Source: Oceanospirillales bacterium (GTDB taxonomy: Bacteria; Pseudomonadota; Gammaproteobacteria; Pseudomonadales; Endozoicomonadaceae). From it: a stretch of DNA of 64,000 nucleotides. Positions 36,133-46,237 of this stretch are shown piece after piece. Below the pieces are notes generated by a model. That model worked only from the letters and a program-made list of their open reading frames with translations, was not told the origin of the DNA and ran no database searches. Location of the stretch: contig SIHQ01000003.1 of NCBI GenBank assembly GCA_004762125.1, positions 186,001 to 250,000 on the forward strand, written 5' to 3'. The position numbers were made by a program, and so were the translations under genes. How positions within the stretch are numbered: position 1 is the first letter of the stretch; every line of letters starts with the position of its first letter.

Positions 36133-37761
36133 TCAGCCAATAGCAGGTCCAGCAGCAACCAGAGCCTTACCCTCTTCGGTGTCAGTAAATTTATTGAAGT
36201 TGGTAATAAACCGGTCAGCCAGATCTCGAGCCTTTTGATCCCACTCAGATGTATCTTCATAGGTATCCTGAGGATTCAAGATACCGTCGGATACACCATT
36301 AACATGAGTTGGAACATGCAAACCAAAGTATGGAACCGTTATGGTCTCAGCTTTATCAATAGAGTCATCCAGAATGGCATCAATGATGGCACGAGTGTCT
36401 TTAATGGAAATACGTTTTCCAGTGCCGTTCCAGCCAGTATTAACCAAATAAGCGGTCGCACCATTAGCTTCCATTTTCTTAACCAGTTCCTGTGCATAAC
36501 GGGTTGGATGCAGGCTCAGGAACGCAGCACCAAAACAAGCTGAGAATGTGGGAGTCGGTTCTGTAATTCCACGCTCGGTACCAGCCAATTTAGCTGTAAA
36601 ACCTGACAGGAAATGATATTTGGTTTGCTCTGGAGTCAACTTGGACACCGGAGGCAACACACCGAAAGCATCAGCCGTCAGGAAGATAACTTTCTTGGCA
36701 TGGCCTGCCTTGGATACAGGCTTGACGATATTTTCGATATGGTGAATCGGGTAGGAAACACGGGTATTTTCAGTTTTTGAATTATCATCAAAATCGATAA
36801 CTCCACCGTCTCTTACCGTTACGTTTTCCAGCAGGGCATCACGGCGAATCGCTTCATAGATTTCCGGCTCGTTTTCCTTGCTCAACTTGATGGTCTTGGC
36901 GTAGCAGCCACCTTCAAAGTTGAAGACACCATCGTCGTCCCAACCGTGTTCATCATCACCAATCAGTGCTCGCTTTGGATCCGCAGAAAGGGTGGTCTTA
37001 CCCGTTCCGGACAAACCAAAGAACACAGCTACATCACCGTCCTTACAGACATTGGCAGAACAGTGCATGGAGGCAATACCACGCAATGGCAGCAGGTAGT
37101 TCATGATAGAGAACATACCTTTCTTCATTTCACCGCCATACCAGGTACCGCCGATAATCTGAACGCGTTCAGTCAGGTTGAAGGCAACGAAATTCTCGGA
37201 ATTCAGACCTTGTTCTTTCCAGTTCGGATTGGTGCACTTGGCTCCGTTCATTACCACAAAGTCAGGTTCAAATTCTGCCAGCTCTTCTTCAGTTGGTCGG
37301 ATAAACATATTTTTTACAAAGTGCGCCTGCCAAGCTACTTCAGTAATAAAACGAACACAGAGTCGAGTTTCTCTGTTAGCACCACAAAATCCATCAATTA
37401 CAAAAAGGCGTTTACCGGAAAGCTGATTGGTTACCAGAAATTTAAGATGAGTCCAGGTATCCTGAGTAATGGCTTTGTTATCATTCTTACCCTGGTCTGC
37501 CCACCAGAAAGTGTCACGGGTAGTGTCATCTCTAACGATGTACTTGTCTTTGGGGGAACGCCCGGTGAAGATACCGGTATCAACAGATACAGCACCCAAT
37601 TCAGTCACTACACCTTTTTCATAACCTTCCAGTTCTGGCTTTGTTTCTTCCTCAAACAGCAGGTCATAGGAAGGATTGTAAACGATCTCTGCAGCATCAT
37701 TGATGCCAAGGCCGGCCAGAGCCTCTGCACACAGCTCACTTTTTGCTCTAACTTCAGTCAT
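36133..37761 (-). CDS. pckA: Phosphoenolpyruvate carboxykinase (ATP)
   Basis: 542 residues, the usual length. It shows [12 protein letters not shown] (residue about 64), the kinase-1a P-loop [13 protein letters not shown] (about 250), metal-binding GDDEHGWDD and the adenine-binding NTRVSYPI. It converts oxaloacetate and ATP to phosphoenolpyruvate, the entry to gluconeogenesis, which fits a cell that also grows on lactate. Its stop is only a few bases from the stop of the convergent methyltransferase-like gene, with no terminator between them. Confidence 0.97.
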   Translation of the reverse strand: MTEVRAKSELCAEALAGLGINDAAEIVYNPSYDLLFEEETKPELEGYEKGVVTELGAVSVDTGIFTGRSPKDKYIVRDDTTRDTFWWADQGKNDNKAITQDTWTHLKFLVTNQLSGKRLFVIDGFCGANRETRLCVRFITEVAWQAHFVKNMFIRPTEEELAEFEPDFVVMNGAKCTNPNWKEQGLNSENFVAFNLTERVQIIGGTWYGGEMKKGMFSIMNYLLPLRGIASMHCSANVCKDGDVAVFFGLSGTGKTTLSADPKRALIGDDEHGWDDDGVFNFEGGCYAKTIKLSKENEPEIYEAIRRDALLENVTVRDGGVIDFDDNSKTENTRVSYPIHHIENIVKPVSKAGHAKKVIFLTADAFGVLPPVSKLTPEQTKYHFLSGFTAKLAGTERGITEPTPTFSACFGAAFLSLHPTRYAQELVKKMEANGATAYLVNTGWNGTGKRISIKDTRAIIDAILDDSIDKAETITVPYFGLHVPTHVNGVSDGILNPQDTYEDTSEWDQKARDLADRFITNFNKFTDTEEGKALVAAGPAIG

Positions 37762-38186
37762 TTACAAGCTCTCCTAAGCTTTTTACAAAATCTTTGTTCG
37801 TTCTTGTGATTTTTTGGTATTAGTTGTAGAGGCGCCTATCATAGGGGAATAGACGACCCGAATAAACGCACTTTTAGTCATTTCTTTCCGGATTCTACAA
37901 ATAATTTTCACAAGCAAACAAAACATCTCATTCAGGCAACGAAGCATTCTCCTATTCGACTGACTGTTCATACAACATTCAAACCGCCTAGAAAGTATCC
38001 AAAACAGTAAAACTTGCTGGAACTGCGCTTTTTTAGCCTTTCTTTAAGGAGTAACTTAACAAGTTAACAGATTGAAAATGTTGATTTCTGACAATATTTG
38101 AAATCGAAGGCTCAGATACTGATCAGGGTCGACAGAACATCGACCCTATAAAAACTCTCTTAGAGAAAAATGATTCAGATGAAAAC
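37762..38186. other. Intergenic region upstream of pckA
   Basis: 425 bases between hslO and pckA. It holds a hairpin AGGGTCGA / TCGACCCT with a 7-base loop at 38125-38147, 40 bases after the hslO stop, probably the hslO terminator though without a strong U-tract. The remainder is AT-rich and should contain the pckA promoter. No convincing gene was found on either strand. Confidence 0.5.
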
Positions 38187-39068
38187 TCAGTGAGTGCGGG
38201 GTTTCTGTCCTGCAAAGATGTCAGCTGTATCTTTGCCAGTAAATACGTAGGTTTGATTACAGAATTGACAACCCATTGAAATCTCGCCTTGCTCAGCAAT
38301 GATCGATTCAGCCTCTTTCTGACCAATATCTTGAATAATCTGGGCACTGCGTGGACGGGAGCAGTTACAATCGAACGTCACTTTTTCGCCATCAAACAGG
38401 CGAGCATTTTCATCATGGAACAGACGGGTCAGCAGTGTGTCATGATCCAGTTCCAGCATTTCCTGTTCTGTCACTGTCTCTGCGAGCATAGCAATTCTCT
38501 GCCAGGTCTCAGCACGAACTGTCTCATCTTCTTCCAGATTAACCGGCAGAGCCTGCAACAGCATACCGGCAGCACTATCCCCATCACTGGTCAGCCAAAA
38601 CCCGGTTGATAGCTGCTCGGACTGTTCGAAGTAATCATTCAGTCCTGCTGCAATGGTTTCATGATGCAATGGAACAATGCCTTGGTAGCGATTACCTTTG
38701 TGAGGATCGACAGTCATCACTAGCTGTCCATTACCCAGCAGCCCCTGCAGATCTTTGGCAGCCAGCTTCTCGCCATTTTCTTCATCCCAACGAGCCAGAG
38801 CTCGGAAAGTTCCCTGATCTGTACACTCCACCATTAAAAGAGAAAGTGGACCATCGCCCTTAGCCTGCAAACTCAAAATACCTTCAAACTTCAAAGTTGA
38901 GCTCAGCAGTACAGATGCAGCCACCAGCTCTCCCAACAAAGCTTTGACGTTCACCGGGTAGTTATGGGCAGCAAGGGATGCCGTGAGACTGTCTTGCAGG
39001 GAAATAATCTCTCCCCGAATATCGGCATTATCAAAAATAAATCGTTGGGCCAGGTCTTTATTGCTCAT
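38187..39068 (-). CDS. hslO: Redox-regulated chaperone Hsp33
   Basis: 293 residues, the usual length. The C-terminal zinc-binding redox switch is intact: the CxC pair in FDCNCSRPR and the CxxC pair in GCQFCNQTYVF. The N-terminal substrate domain has the family pattern IRGEIISLQDSL and VTVDPHKGNRYQGIVPL-like sequence. Hsp33 is activated by oxidation and unfolding and then holds aggregating proteins in the cytoplasm. In many gammaproteobacteria it is near pckA, as here. Confidence 0.95.
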   Translation of the reverse strand: MSNKDLAQRFIFDNADIRGEIISLQDSLTASLAAHNYPVNVKALLGELVAASVLLSSTLKFEGILSLQAKGDGPLSLLMVECTDQGTFRALARWDEENGEKLAAKDLQGLLGNGQLVMTVDPHKGNRYQGIVPLHHETIAAGLNDYFEQSEQLSTGFWLTSDGDSAAGMLLQALPVNLEEDETVRAETWQRIAMLAETVTEQEMLELDHDTLLTRLFHDENARLFDGEKVTFDCNCSRPRSAQIIQDIGQKEAESIIAEQGEISMGCQFCNQTYVFTGKDTADIFAGQKPRTH

Positions 39069-39213
39069 GCACGACTCTACTTGTCCACTGCCAGGTCACT
39101 GAACCAGGCTTAGCTTAATTAAAAACAGAGCAGTATAGCGACTTGCCCGAGAGATCTCATTTATTGCTTCTACTGACCGATAAAAAGGCATTGGTTAAAA
39201 AGGGTTTTGAGTC

Positions 39214-40767
39214 ATGTCACTTCCACCTGCAGGCCCAGGAGATTCCGGGAGAGTTTCACCACTACTACCTGACTCTCATGGAAATCATGGTAAAAAGCTG
39301 TCTCCCGATGTTCAGAGACAAATTCCTAAGTCAGTTCATGGCCCGGATCAATCGGGGCCCTCTGTCATGCAACGAAGGGTCGGCGAAGTCCAGCCTCAAC
39401 CCCAGCTCAACCCTACTGTTCAACTCACAGAACAGTTCCAGCAACAGGCGGCATTGGCTGTTGTGGAAAGTACCAAAGTAGAGTTTCTGGACAGTATTCC
39501 TGATCTTAAAAAACTCCTGACAGATCCCAGTTTCAAGCTGGACAGCTTCCCTTTCGATATTCTTTACATCAATGAATCAGGTAAACCTGTTTCTGTGCTG
39601 GCTGGCTTGAATGGTCACCCTGACGCTGAAGCCATTAAAAAAAGTCTGTTAGGTAAACTAGAAAATATTCAAAAAGGTAATACAGAAGAAAGTGTGCAGG
39701 CACTGAGAGCCGGGAAAGAGGCTGCGCTTCAAAATTTTGTAAGAGTCAGGAACGAATTCTCAAAATTAAGCCTCCCCCTGCCTCGTATTAATTTACCACC
39801 CATCCAGCTCTTTATTGACGATGCTATCTTCGCAGCAAAACCAATGAAGCAGTCAGAACCACCTAAACCACAAACAAAAGGGAAGATAGAGCCTCATTTT
39901 GTTCTTACACCCAAAAAGCCAACACTGTCTATGAATGAGCCTGCATCATTACCTCCTATTTCATTTCAACCCAGACCACCGACAGCACCCATAAAAAAAC
40001 TCGTTACTTCTGGAAAAGCAGCTCCAATCGAGTTAACGATTACAGAAATTCCGGCAGAAAAAGATAAAATTCATGCATCAATATTCCCTACTAATGAAGA
40101 GGTAAAGGTTGGAAAAATTCAAGGATCAGTCGCATCGGTCAATGCCGGGACAAGCGATCTATCCATAGGTGGAGCCGGGATCAACGCTGCATTCAAAAAC
40201 AAAGTCAGTCGCAACGACGAATACAAAGCTCTCCATAATAAGCTTATGGAATTTGCTAAAACCAAAACAGAACCTGTTGTGGAGCTCAGTGAGGAAGCAC
40301 TCGATGGAACACCACTTCAAGCCATGTATGCGTTTTTCCCAAGAATTCAAGGAAAAAAATACACAGGTGATGGAATGGGAGCTGTATTTGTAGACGTTTT
40401 CAAAGACACACCACCCAATGGATGTGAGGCAAACAAAGCAATGGTTTATGTCTACCCGCCCGAAGGAAAGGCATATAATACTAAGGAGGAATTCCTGGCA
40501 GCCGTTACCAAAACAGCCTTTGACATTCCTTCAACGGTCAATAACTACAACCATCTGGCTGTAAAAAGAGGCCACCTACCCAAGCTTGAAACCCTGAGAA
40601 TGTCCGCTATCAGCAGTGGCTTATATCGTCACAAAGACTGCGATCCAGCTGAGGTAGAAGAAGCCGTTAGAAAGGGAATTCTGCTTTATCAAACGAGTGC
40701 AGCAGATCAAAACTTAATAAAAGAGATTCAGCTTCCGCCACAGCTACACAACCGCGCGGCATCATAG
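39214..40767 (+). CDS. Macro-domain protein, candidate secreted effector
   Basis: 517 residues. The first 65 are disordered and rich in Pro, Ser, Gln and Gly (MSLPPAGPGDSGRVSP); a second Pro/Lys-rich linker covers about residues 200-280. The C-terminal part resembles a macro domain, the ADP-ribose-binding fold: VNAGTSDLSIGGAGINAAF (Asn310, GGAG at 319-322) followed about 145 residues later by SAISSGLYRHK (464-474), which matches the second phosphate-binding loop. Such domains bind or remove ADP-ribose. No signal peptide. AAGGG precedes the ATG. The downstream gene follows after 9 bases, so they are an operon. Secretion to a host cell is inferred from the N-terminus and lack of housekeeping homologues. 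Confidence 0.65.
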   Translation: MSLPPAGPGDSGRVSPLLPDSHGNHGKKLSPDVQRQIPKSVHGPDQSGPSVMQRRVGEVQPQPQLNPTVQLTEQFQQQAALAVVESTKVEFLDSIPDLKKLLTDPSFKLDSFPFDILYINESGKPVSVLAGLNGHPDAEAIKKSLLGKLENIQKGNTEESVQALRAGKEAALQNFVRVRNEFSKLSLPLPRINLPPIQLFIDDAIFAAKPMKQSEPPKPQTKGKIEPHFVLTPKKPTLSMNEPASLPPISFQPRPPTAPIKKLVTSGKAAPIELTITEIPAEKDKIHASIFPTNEEVKVGKIQGSVASVNAGTSDLSIGGAGINAAFKNKVSRNDEYKALHNKLMEFAKTKTEPVVELSEEALDGTPLQAMYAFFPRIQGKKYTGDGMGAVFVDVFKDTPPNGCEANKAMVYVYPPEGKAYNTKEEFLAAVTKTAFDIPSTVNNYNHLAVKRGHLPKLETLRMSAISSGLYRHKDCDPAEVEEAVRKGILLYQTSAADQNLIKEIQLPPQLHNRAAS

Positions 40768-40776
40768 GCTTTAGTT

Positions 40777-42615
40777 ATGATAGATCCTCCAAACTCTCCC
40801 GATTCTTCCTTAGTCACAGGATCTCCCAGCCCAGGTCAGCAACCTGCCAAAGATCCAACAAAACCTCCTGAACCTCTTGAACGTGATAAGACATCTGGGA
40901 AATTTTTGACTGACCGAGAAACAACCACAAGTAGTGCTACCGCGTCACTGAAAACTGAAGATACATCTCCAGAAAAATTGATAACCGATTATCGGGCAGC
41001 AACTTTGAAAAAAGAGTCTCTCGAACACCAGACTTATCTGGCCAGAGAGGCCGGAAACATAAGCCTAATGTTCCGTAACCAGACGCTACCTCTTTTATCT
41101 TCCAGAATTCTTATTATTCATATCAGTGGTAATGGCGAGATGACAAATGTCACTCCACCTGACCAAAGCATGCATGATCCAAAAAAATCAGCAGCTCTAT
41201 GCAAAGCTCTGGCTACAACCTTTAGCTCGGTAGATACATACTTCACCGGGGATAAAAAAAAGCAGCTATCTTCTGACCTAAAGTCAGCCAGAGATGACTT
41301 GAACAGCATCAGGAGAAAGTTGGCAGAAAGAGGTATTTCATTACCCACCCGTACCAATCCACCTCTTGTTTCTTCAGGCTTGGACCTGGATTTCTCGAAT
41401 AAACAGAAGCCCCGCATCAGGCCTGACTCTATTCCATCCAATCCTGAAAACTTGCCTAAAAAGCCTCTTACTTACTTCGCAGATCGAGACGTACACAAGA
41501 AGCCTGACACACTTCATGAATCAACCGAAACGGAAGCAACATTAACACCTCCGTCACCAAGTTATCTGTCATCTGACGTACAAAAGAAGAAAAGAACTCA
41601 TAAAAAAAACAGCCCATCATCTTTTCAACAAGAAAGTAGCCTACCACTCACTTCCAGACCAAAAGACAAGCAAAAGAAACTTGGTAAGGCTTACAAAACT
41701 GGCAGAAAAAAAATCCAGACAACAACCATTAATCCATACATCAGTTCCGAGCCACTAGGCCACATTGATGATCGTATTAACAAAATAGCGCTCATAAGAT
41801 TGGCAGCCAGTCCTGTAGATGTAGATGTAGATGTAGATGTAGATGTAGATGGGACAGCTAGTCCACTGTCAAAAATCCCGGGCATTAACCCAGGAATAGA
41901 TACTTCCGGTAAACAAGGCATTGTCCACTCTGCCCGCAAAGCCCTGCTTTTCCCTGTATTGATGAATTGTATGAAAGCTTGGCAACACCCTGAGGCAATT
42001 CGACATTCAACCCAAACCATTCCTGCTTATCAGCTTGGGTTGGCTACAGCTACACCGGATACCAAAGGTGTACTTGAAAGGAATGGTTCTACAGAACAAC
42101 AAAAAATAATTCAAAATACCCTGAAAGATTTCATCGAAATGGATTCAGATATCTCGACCACGATCGCCACTGATGTATCAGGAACCAATGATCTTTTTGA
42201 ACACACCGACGACCCTTCCCCACTGACAGCTTGCCTTATCAGGGATATTGAAAGACTGGAGCGCATGAGGTTTATGCCTCAATTCGAAATTGAAAGCCTT
42301 GAATCTTTTAATATAATCAAACAACAGTTACAGCAAAAGCAGCAGTGGCACTCCAAAGAAAGAGCCGTGAAAAAACAATTCATAGACCTAAGTCTCGCTT
42401 GGTTAGATGGCCTAAAAAATCAGGGAGAGTTAGTAGTAAGCTGTAATATAAAATCGGGAGGTGTGATCGTCGCAAATGTCATTCCAAAAGTCGTAGATGA
42501 CAAACCTCTAGCAATGACCAGCATCAGTACTGTTTATACATCCCAAAAAAACATTATGTTGAAAAACCCGTTACTGGCTCATTTTTACAATGCAAACACC
42601 CTACCGCGTCAGTAG
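40777..42615 (+). CDS. Large hypothetical protein, effector-like
   Basis: 612 residues that I cannot assign to a family. The N-terminal 65 residues are Pro/Ser/Thr-rich (MIDPPNSPDSSLVTGSPSPG), with a long basic low-complexity stretch at about residues 205-330 and a six-fold Val-Asp repeat at about 347-358. The last 230 residues look globular and helical (LIRDIERLERMRFMPQFEIESLESF and a coiled stretch rich in Gln). No signal peptide, transmembrane segment or catalytic motif is evident. It is read with the macro-domain gene 9 bases upstream and shares its N-terminal composition, so both may be secreted through the same route. Confidence 0.6.
   Translation: MIDPPNSPDSSLVTGSPSPGQQPAKDPTKPPEPLERDKTSGKFLTDRETTTSSATASLKTEDTSPEKLITDYRAATLKKESLEHQTYLAREAGNISLMFRNQTLPLLSSRILIIHISGNGEMTNVTPPDQSMHDPKKSAALCKALATTFSSVDTYFTGDKKKQLSSDLKSARDDLNSIRRKLAERGISLPTRTNPPLVSSGLDLDFSNKQKPRIRPDSIPSNPENLPKKPLTYFADRDVHKKPDTLHESTETEATLTPPSPSYLSSDVQKKKRTHKKNSPSSFQQESSLPLTSRPKDKQKKLGKAYKTGRKKIQTTTINPYISSEPLGHIDDRINKIALIRLAASPVDVDVDVDVDVDGTASPLSKIPGINPGIDTSGKQGIVHSARKALLFPVLMNCMKAWQHPEAIRHSTQTIPAYQLGLATATPDTKGVLERNGSTEQQKIIQNTLKDFIEMDSDISTTIATDVSGTNDLFEHTDDPSPLTACLIRDIERLERMRFMPQFEIESLESFNIIKQQLQQKQQWHSKERAVKKQFIDLSLAWLDGLKNQGELVVSCNIKSGGVIVANVIPKVVDDKPLAMTSISTVYTSQKNIMLKNPLLAHFYNANTLPRQ
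41815..41850 (+). repeat. Hexanucleotide repeat encoding (Val-Asp)6
   Basis: Six perfect copies of GTAGAT lie in frame within the large hypothetical gene and encode six Val-Asp dipeptides. As the unit is six bases, slippage would alter length without shifting the frame. Confidence 0.92.
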
Positions 42616-42640
42616 AAATAATTTCGACGGGCACTGTTTT

Positions 42641-45169
42641 CTAGTTATTGAGTTTGAGCTCTGTTCTCAGAAGCTGATTCACTGAATCAGCACTAACACT
42701 CTGACGAAAACGTTCTACAAAATCATTTTCTATCAGTTTTCTAGCTAGGCTGGCGAAGAATTTCATATGTGAATCAGGTGTATCAGATTCTCTCACTGCC
42801 AGAATAAAGACAGTATCAACATAACTATCATCCTGAGGCAGCCATTGAATCGGCTTCGCCAGTTTCAGCACAGCAATTGAATGACTGTATACAAGATCCG
42901 ATCTGCAGTGGGGTATCGCAATACCATTACCAAGATTGGTTGATGCAAATTCTTCTCTCAACCAGACAGCCTCTTCTATGGATGTGCTATCTGCAATACG
43001 GCTATCCAGATAAAGCATATCCACCAGTTGTTTGATCGCTTCCTCTCTGGAGAGACAATCGTAATCAATGCAAATAATAGACAGATCGAACAGTGGCCTG
43101 GGAGCAAGCTCACTATAAGTGTTTTTCAGAAGTTCAGATACTTCCTTGCAATCCTGAGCATCTAAAGCAGAATCAAGCAGCTTTCGACACTGCAGACTAT
43201 TTAGGTGACTCACTCGTTCTTTAATTGCACTGATTTGGTTTGCCGATACGCTAATCTCATCAACACCCAATCCCACTAAAATGGGCAGCGTATTGATATC
43301 AGAGGCCATCTCACCGCATACACCAATCCACTTATTCTTGCTCTGGGCATCTTTTACTACTTTATCAAGTAATCTGAGAAACGATGGCTGGAGGTAATTA
43401 TACAACTCACCTATGCGATCATTGCAGCGATCTGCCGCCAGAACGTATTGAGCAAGGTCATTACTTCCAATACTGAAAAAATCCACATACTTAGATAGCT
43501 GATCAATGATCATACAGGCGGACGGCACTTCAACCATGATACCAAGCCTGACATCCCCAAAATGAACACCTTCCGCTGTCATCTCCTGCTTGACCTCAGA
43601 AATGATTTTTCTAACCCAAAGGACTTCAGAAACGGTGGTAACCATGGGAATCATGAGGCCTAGGGATTTAGTTCGAGAAGCTTTCAAAATCGCTCTGACT
43701 TGATCCTTAAAGATATCCAGAAATTCTGAATACAATCTCACAGCCCTAAAGCCCAGAAAAGGATTCTGTTCTTCAGGCAATTCGAAGTAATCAACCGGCT
43801 TGTCAGCACCAACATCGATTGTCCTGATAATCACGGGTCTGCTGCCAGCGACCTTTACAACCGCTTCATACACCCCATATTGCTCATCCATATCCGGTGC
43901 TTGAGTTCGTTCCATAAACATCATTTCTGTTCTGAATAAACCTATCCCTTCAGCTCCTGAAGAAAATGCCTGAACAGCATCGTCTAGCCCAATAATATTG
44001 GCTCCGACTTCCAGCCTTTTCTGATCTGCGGTTTTTGCCTCCCTGTGAATAAATGGCTGATATTTCCTTTCAAGCATTTTCAGTCTCTCTGCTTCCTGCT
44101 GATAGTAGCGATCCACTTTCTCCGAAGGATCTGCGATCAAGACTCCCAATTTAGCATCAAGAATTACTCGGGTAGCCTGTTCCATCAAACTCCTTGCGCC
44201 CTCAACACCAACAATAACGGGTATACCTCTTGCTTGAGCCAACAGCACGGTATGGGAGGCCTTGCCGCCATTTTCCAGAACAAGACCTTTTAGGAATTTT
44301 TTATTGAGTGCAAGAAACTGACTCGGTGTAAGATTATCCGCCAAGCAGATACTCGGGGTTGTAAGAGCATCAGCTCTCTCGACCGAGTGGTTACAAATCA
44401 GTTGTAGTAGCTGATTACATAAATCTTGAATATCGAGAACTCTCTCCCTGAGATAACTGTTTTCTGCTGTTTCCAGCTTCTCCGAGTAATACTGCAGAGT
44501 CTTTCTGATACTTTCATGGGCGGCTTTACCTTCACTGATGTAATTCAGCAACCTGTCCTTAAACTCCTGATCGCTTGCCAGCATGAAATGAGCATTGAGA
44601 ATCGATTTCTCCGTATCAAGCTCAGCTTTCGTAATATTTTTCCTGATATTAACCAGAAGCTGCTCAAGAGCACCCAGTAATCTCATCCTCTCGCCAGCGA
44701 TGCCGGTATAAGCAAGATTATCTCGATTGGAATAATGACTCTGGTCACTGAGACAAAATGGGATGCCTGCCACCCACCTCCCACCAATTGAGTGGCCAAG
44801 ACAGTGCTTAAGATTCAGTCTTCTAAGCGAAGGGGGCAAGCTAGGCAAGTTATCATCCAAGAGCACTTTGGTATCAAAACCTTTTAACTCTTTGAGGACA
44901 AATTTTTTCAGTTTTTTCAATGCAATTTGAGCATCGGAACCTTCGACTCTCACTTTGCAGGTGTCTCTGTAAGCGATGTCTGCAGCTATCAGAGAGAGGG
45001 CACTACTAAGACTGGCTTTGAAGCCAGTTCTTAGGTTTTCAAGCTCCATTACCGCCTCAAACTCTTTTGCCAAGGCCACCAGTGCACTGGCAGGCCTTGC
45101 ATGCAATCCGTGGATCAATTCACAGGTAAAGATCAGCTCCTTACAGCTCATTCGCCCGCTTATCCTCAT
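42641..45169 (-). CDS. PTS multiphosphoryl protein HPr-EI-IIA (fructose type)
   Basis: 842 residues fusing three phosphotransferase domains. HPr is at residues 1-95 with GLHARPAS (His23). Enzyme I covers about 110-690 with the active His in GGKASHTVLLAQARGIPVIVG, the PEP-site GIGLFRTEMMFM and IGSNDLAQYVLA. A C-terminal IIA of the fructose/mannitol type (about 700-842) carries IAIPHCRSD. The layout corresponds to E. coli FryA/PtsA. It passes phosphate from PEP to the IIB encoded 23 bases upstream. No IIC permease is found in this window. An in-frame ATG at 45151 is an alternative start. Confidence 0.9.
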   Translation of the reverse strand: MRISGRMSCKELIFTCELIHGLHARPASALVALAKEFEAVMELENLRTGFKASLSSALSLIAADIAYRDTCKVRVEGSDAQIALKKLKKFVLKELKGFDTKVLLDDNLPSLPPSLRRLNLKHCLGHSIGGRWVAGIPFCLSDQSHYSNRDNLAYTGIAGERMRLLGALEQLLVNIRKNITKAELDTEKSILNAHFMLASDQEFKDRLLNYISEGKAAHESIRKTLQYYSEKLETAENSYLRERVLDIQDLCNQLLQLICNHSVERADALTTPSICLADNLTPSQFLALNKKFLKGLVLENGGKASHTVLLAQARGIPVIVGVEGARSLMEQATRVILDAKLGVLIADPSEKVDRYYQQEAERLKMLERKYQPFIHREAKTADQKRLEVGANIIGLDDAVQAFSSGAEGIGLFRTEMMFMERTQAPDMDEQYGVYEAVVKVAGSRPVIIRTIDVGADKPVDYFELPEEQNPFLGFRAVRLYSEFLDIFKDQVRAILKASRTKSLGLMIPMVTTVSEVLWVRKIISEVKQEMTAEGVHFGDVRLGIMVEVPSACMIIDQLSKYVDFFSIGSNDLAQYVLAADRCNDRIGELYNYLQPSFLRLLDKVVKDAQSKNKWIGVCGEMASDINTLPILVGLGVDEISVSANQISAIKERVSHLNSLQCRKLLDSALDAQDCKEVSELLKNTYSELAPRPLFDLSIICIDYDCLSREEAIKQLVDMLYLDSRIADSTSIEEAVWLREEFASTNLGNGIAIPHCRSDLVYSHSIAVLKLAKPIQWLPQDDSYVDTVFILAVRESDTPDSHMKFFASLARKLIENDFVERFRQSVSADSVNQLLRTELKLNN

Positions 45170-45192
45170 TCCAATAGCACAAAAAAGTTGAG

Positions 45193-45492
45193 TCAGCTGC
45201 CAAGCTGATCAAGCACAGCATTCGGATTTCGGATTGCTTCGGCAACCGGCACCTTGATAACACGTAGATGTCTGAACCGCTCTTCGCCGTCGACAGTAAT
45301 ATCAACAGCAAGAACCGCTACATCTGCTCCCTGAAGATCATCTTCGGTAATTTGGTTTTCAACACCCATAGCACCCTGGGTTTCAACTTTTATTTCATGA
45401 CCCTGATTATGAGCGGCTTCTATCAGTTTTTCTGCCGCCATATAGGTATGTGCAATACCGGTTGGGCAAGCTGTTACGGCTACGATTTTCAT
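45193..45492 (-). CDS. PTS fructose-family IIB protein
   Basis: 99 residues with the phosphocysteine motif CPTGIAHTYMAAEKL (Cys9) at the N-terminus, typical of stand-alone fructose-specific IIB domains such as FryB/FrwB. It receives phosphate from the IIA domain of the downstream fusion protein and would hand it to sugar at a IIC permease. A strong AGGAGG ribosome-binding site precedes the ATG. The missing IIC means the pair relies on a permease elsewhere or works in regulation. Confidence 0.92.
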   Translation of the reverse strand: MKIVAVTACPTGIAHTYMAAEKLIEAAHNQGHEIKVETQGAMGVENQITEDDLQGADVAVLAVDITVDGEERFRHLRVIKVPVAEAIRNPNAVLDQLGS

Positions 45493-46237
45493 TTATCCGA
45501 ACCTCCTGGACATCTCTTATCTATACGCCTGCCTGGCACTTACATCCTGCTCCGTCCCTTGTTCTACTTTTGTGTTCTTGCCTCGAAAACACCAAGGCAG
45601 TAGAGCTAACTGATTGCAGCACTACGCATTCAGAGACAAGGCTAGTAGAAGATATTGAATGTGGAAAACATCGAACCATAAATTTTTTTGCATAGGGCCA
45701 AAAAATACAGATACGTTTCTGATTAATCTCCATCCCCCCTATCTAACGATGACAGACCTGAAAGCAGCAAAAGGATATATAAAGGCTTAAATAGTGACTC
45801 AGCTGTCAAAAATCAAAAAACCTCGTTAAATACAGAGTTTTCTGTTGTTCATGAAACTGGTCAGATGGCTTGTTTTTATGATAAAAAGGTGGGTAAGTCC
45901 AATACCTGAATCTGAATGCAATAAAAGATTAAGTAATTCGATTACTGATCAGCAATCTGATTATTTTCAAGAGATGGATCATCTCGCAAATAGCCAGAAG
46001 TTAATTTGATCAGAAACAGTTTGGTACAAAGGCGCTGATCAACAGATAGACACGGACATAGTCAGCATGCTCTCGTAAAATTGGTTACTGCTGTAATGAC
46101 GATATGCTCAGGCCTTGAAGACTGGATCTTCAGATCTTTAAGCAGAGTATGATCGATCTGAGCCATCATTATTATTAAAGGTGTATGAGAATATTTGAAG
46201 CCCTGACAGAGCAGCTTTGAATAAGCAGGCAACACCT
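45493..46237. other. Long intergenic region between PTS and pil genes
   Basis: About 745 bases between divergent units. It is AT-rich with stops in every frame and no gene, tRNA or repeat that I recognise. It should contain the promoters of the PTS pair and of pilG. A short inverted repeat-like stretch ATTCGATTACTGATCAGCAATCTGAT near 45937 is not strong. Confidence 0.5.

Noticed and set aside
36946-37809. 287-residue plus-strand frame opposite pckA
   Set aside because: It is a shadow of pckA, whose sequence is highly conserved; the composition is not protein-like.
37783-37971. 62-residue minus-strand frame upstream of pckA
   Set aside because: It lies in the expected pckA promoter region, has no plausible ribosome-binding site, and its composition is not convincing.
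39143-39481. 112-residue plus-strand frame preceding the macro-domain gene
   Set aside because: It overlaps the start of the macro-domain gene in another frame and lacks a ribosome-binding site. The longer frame has AAGGG and a recognisable domain.
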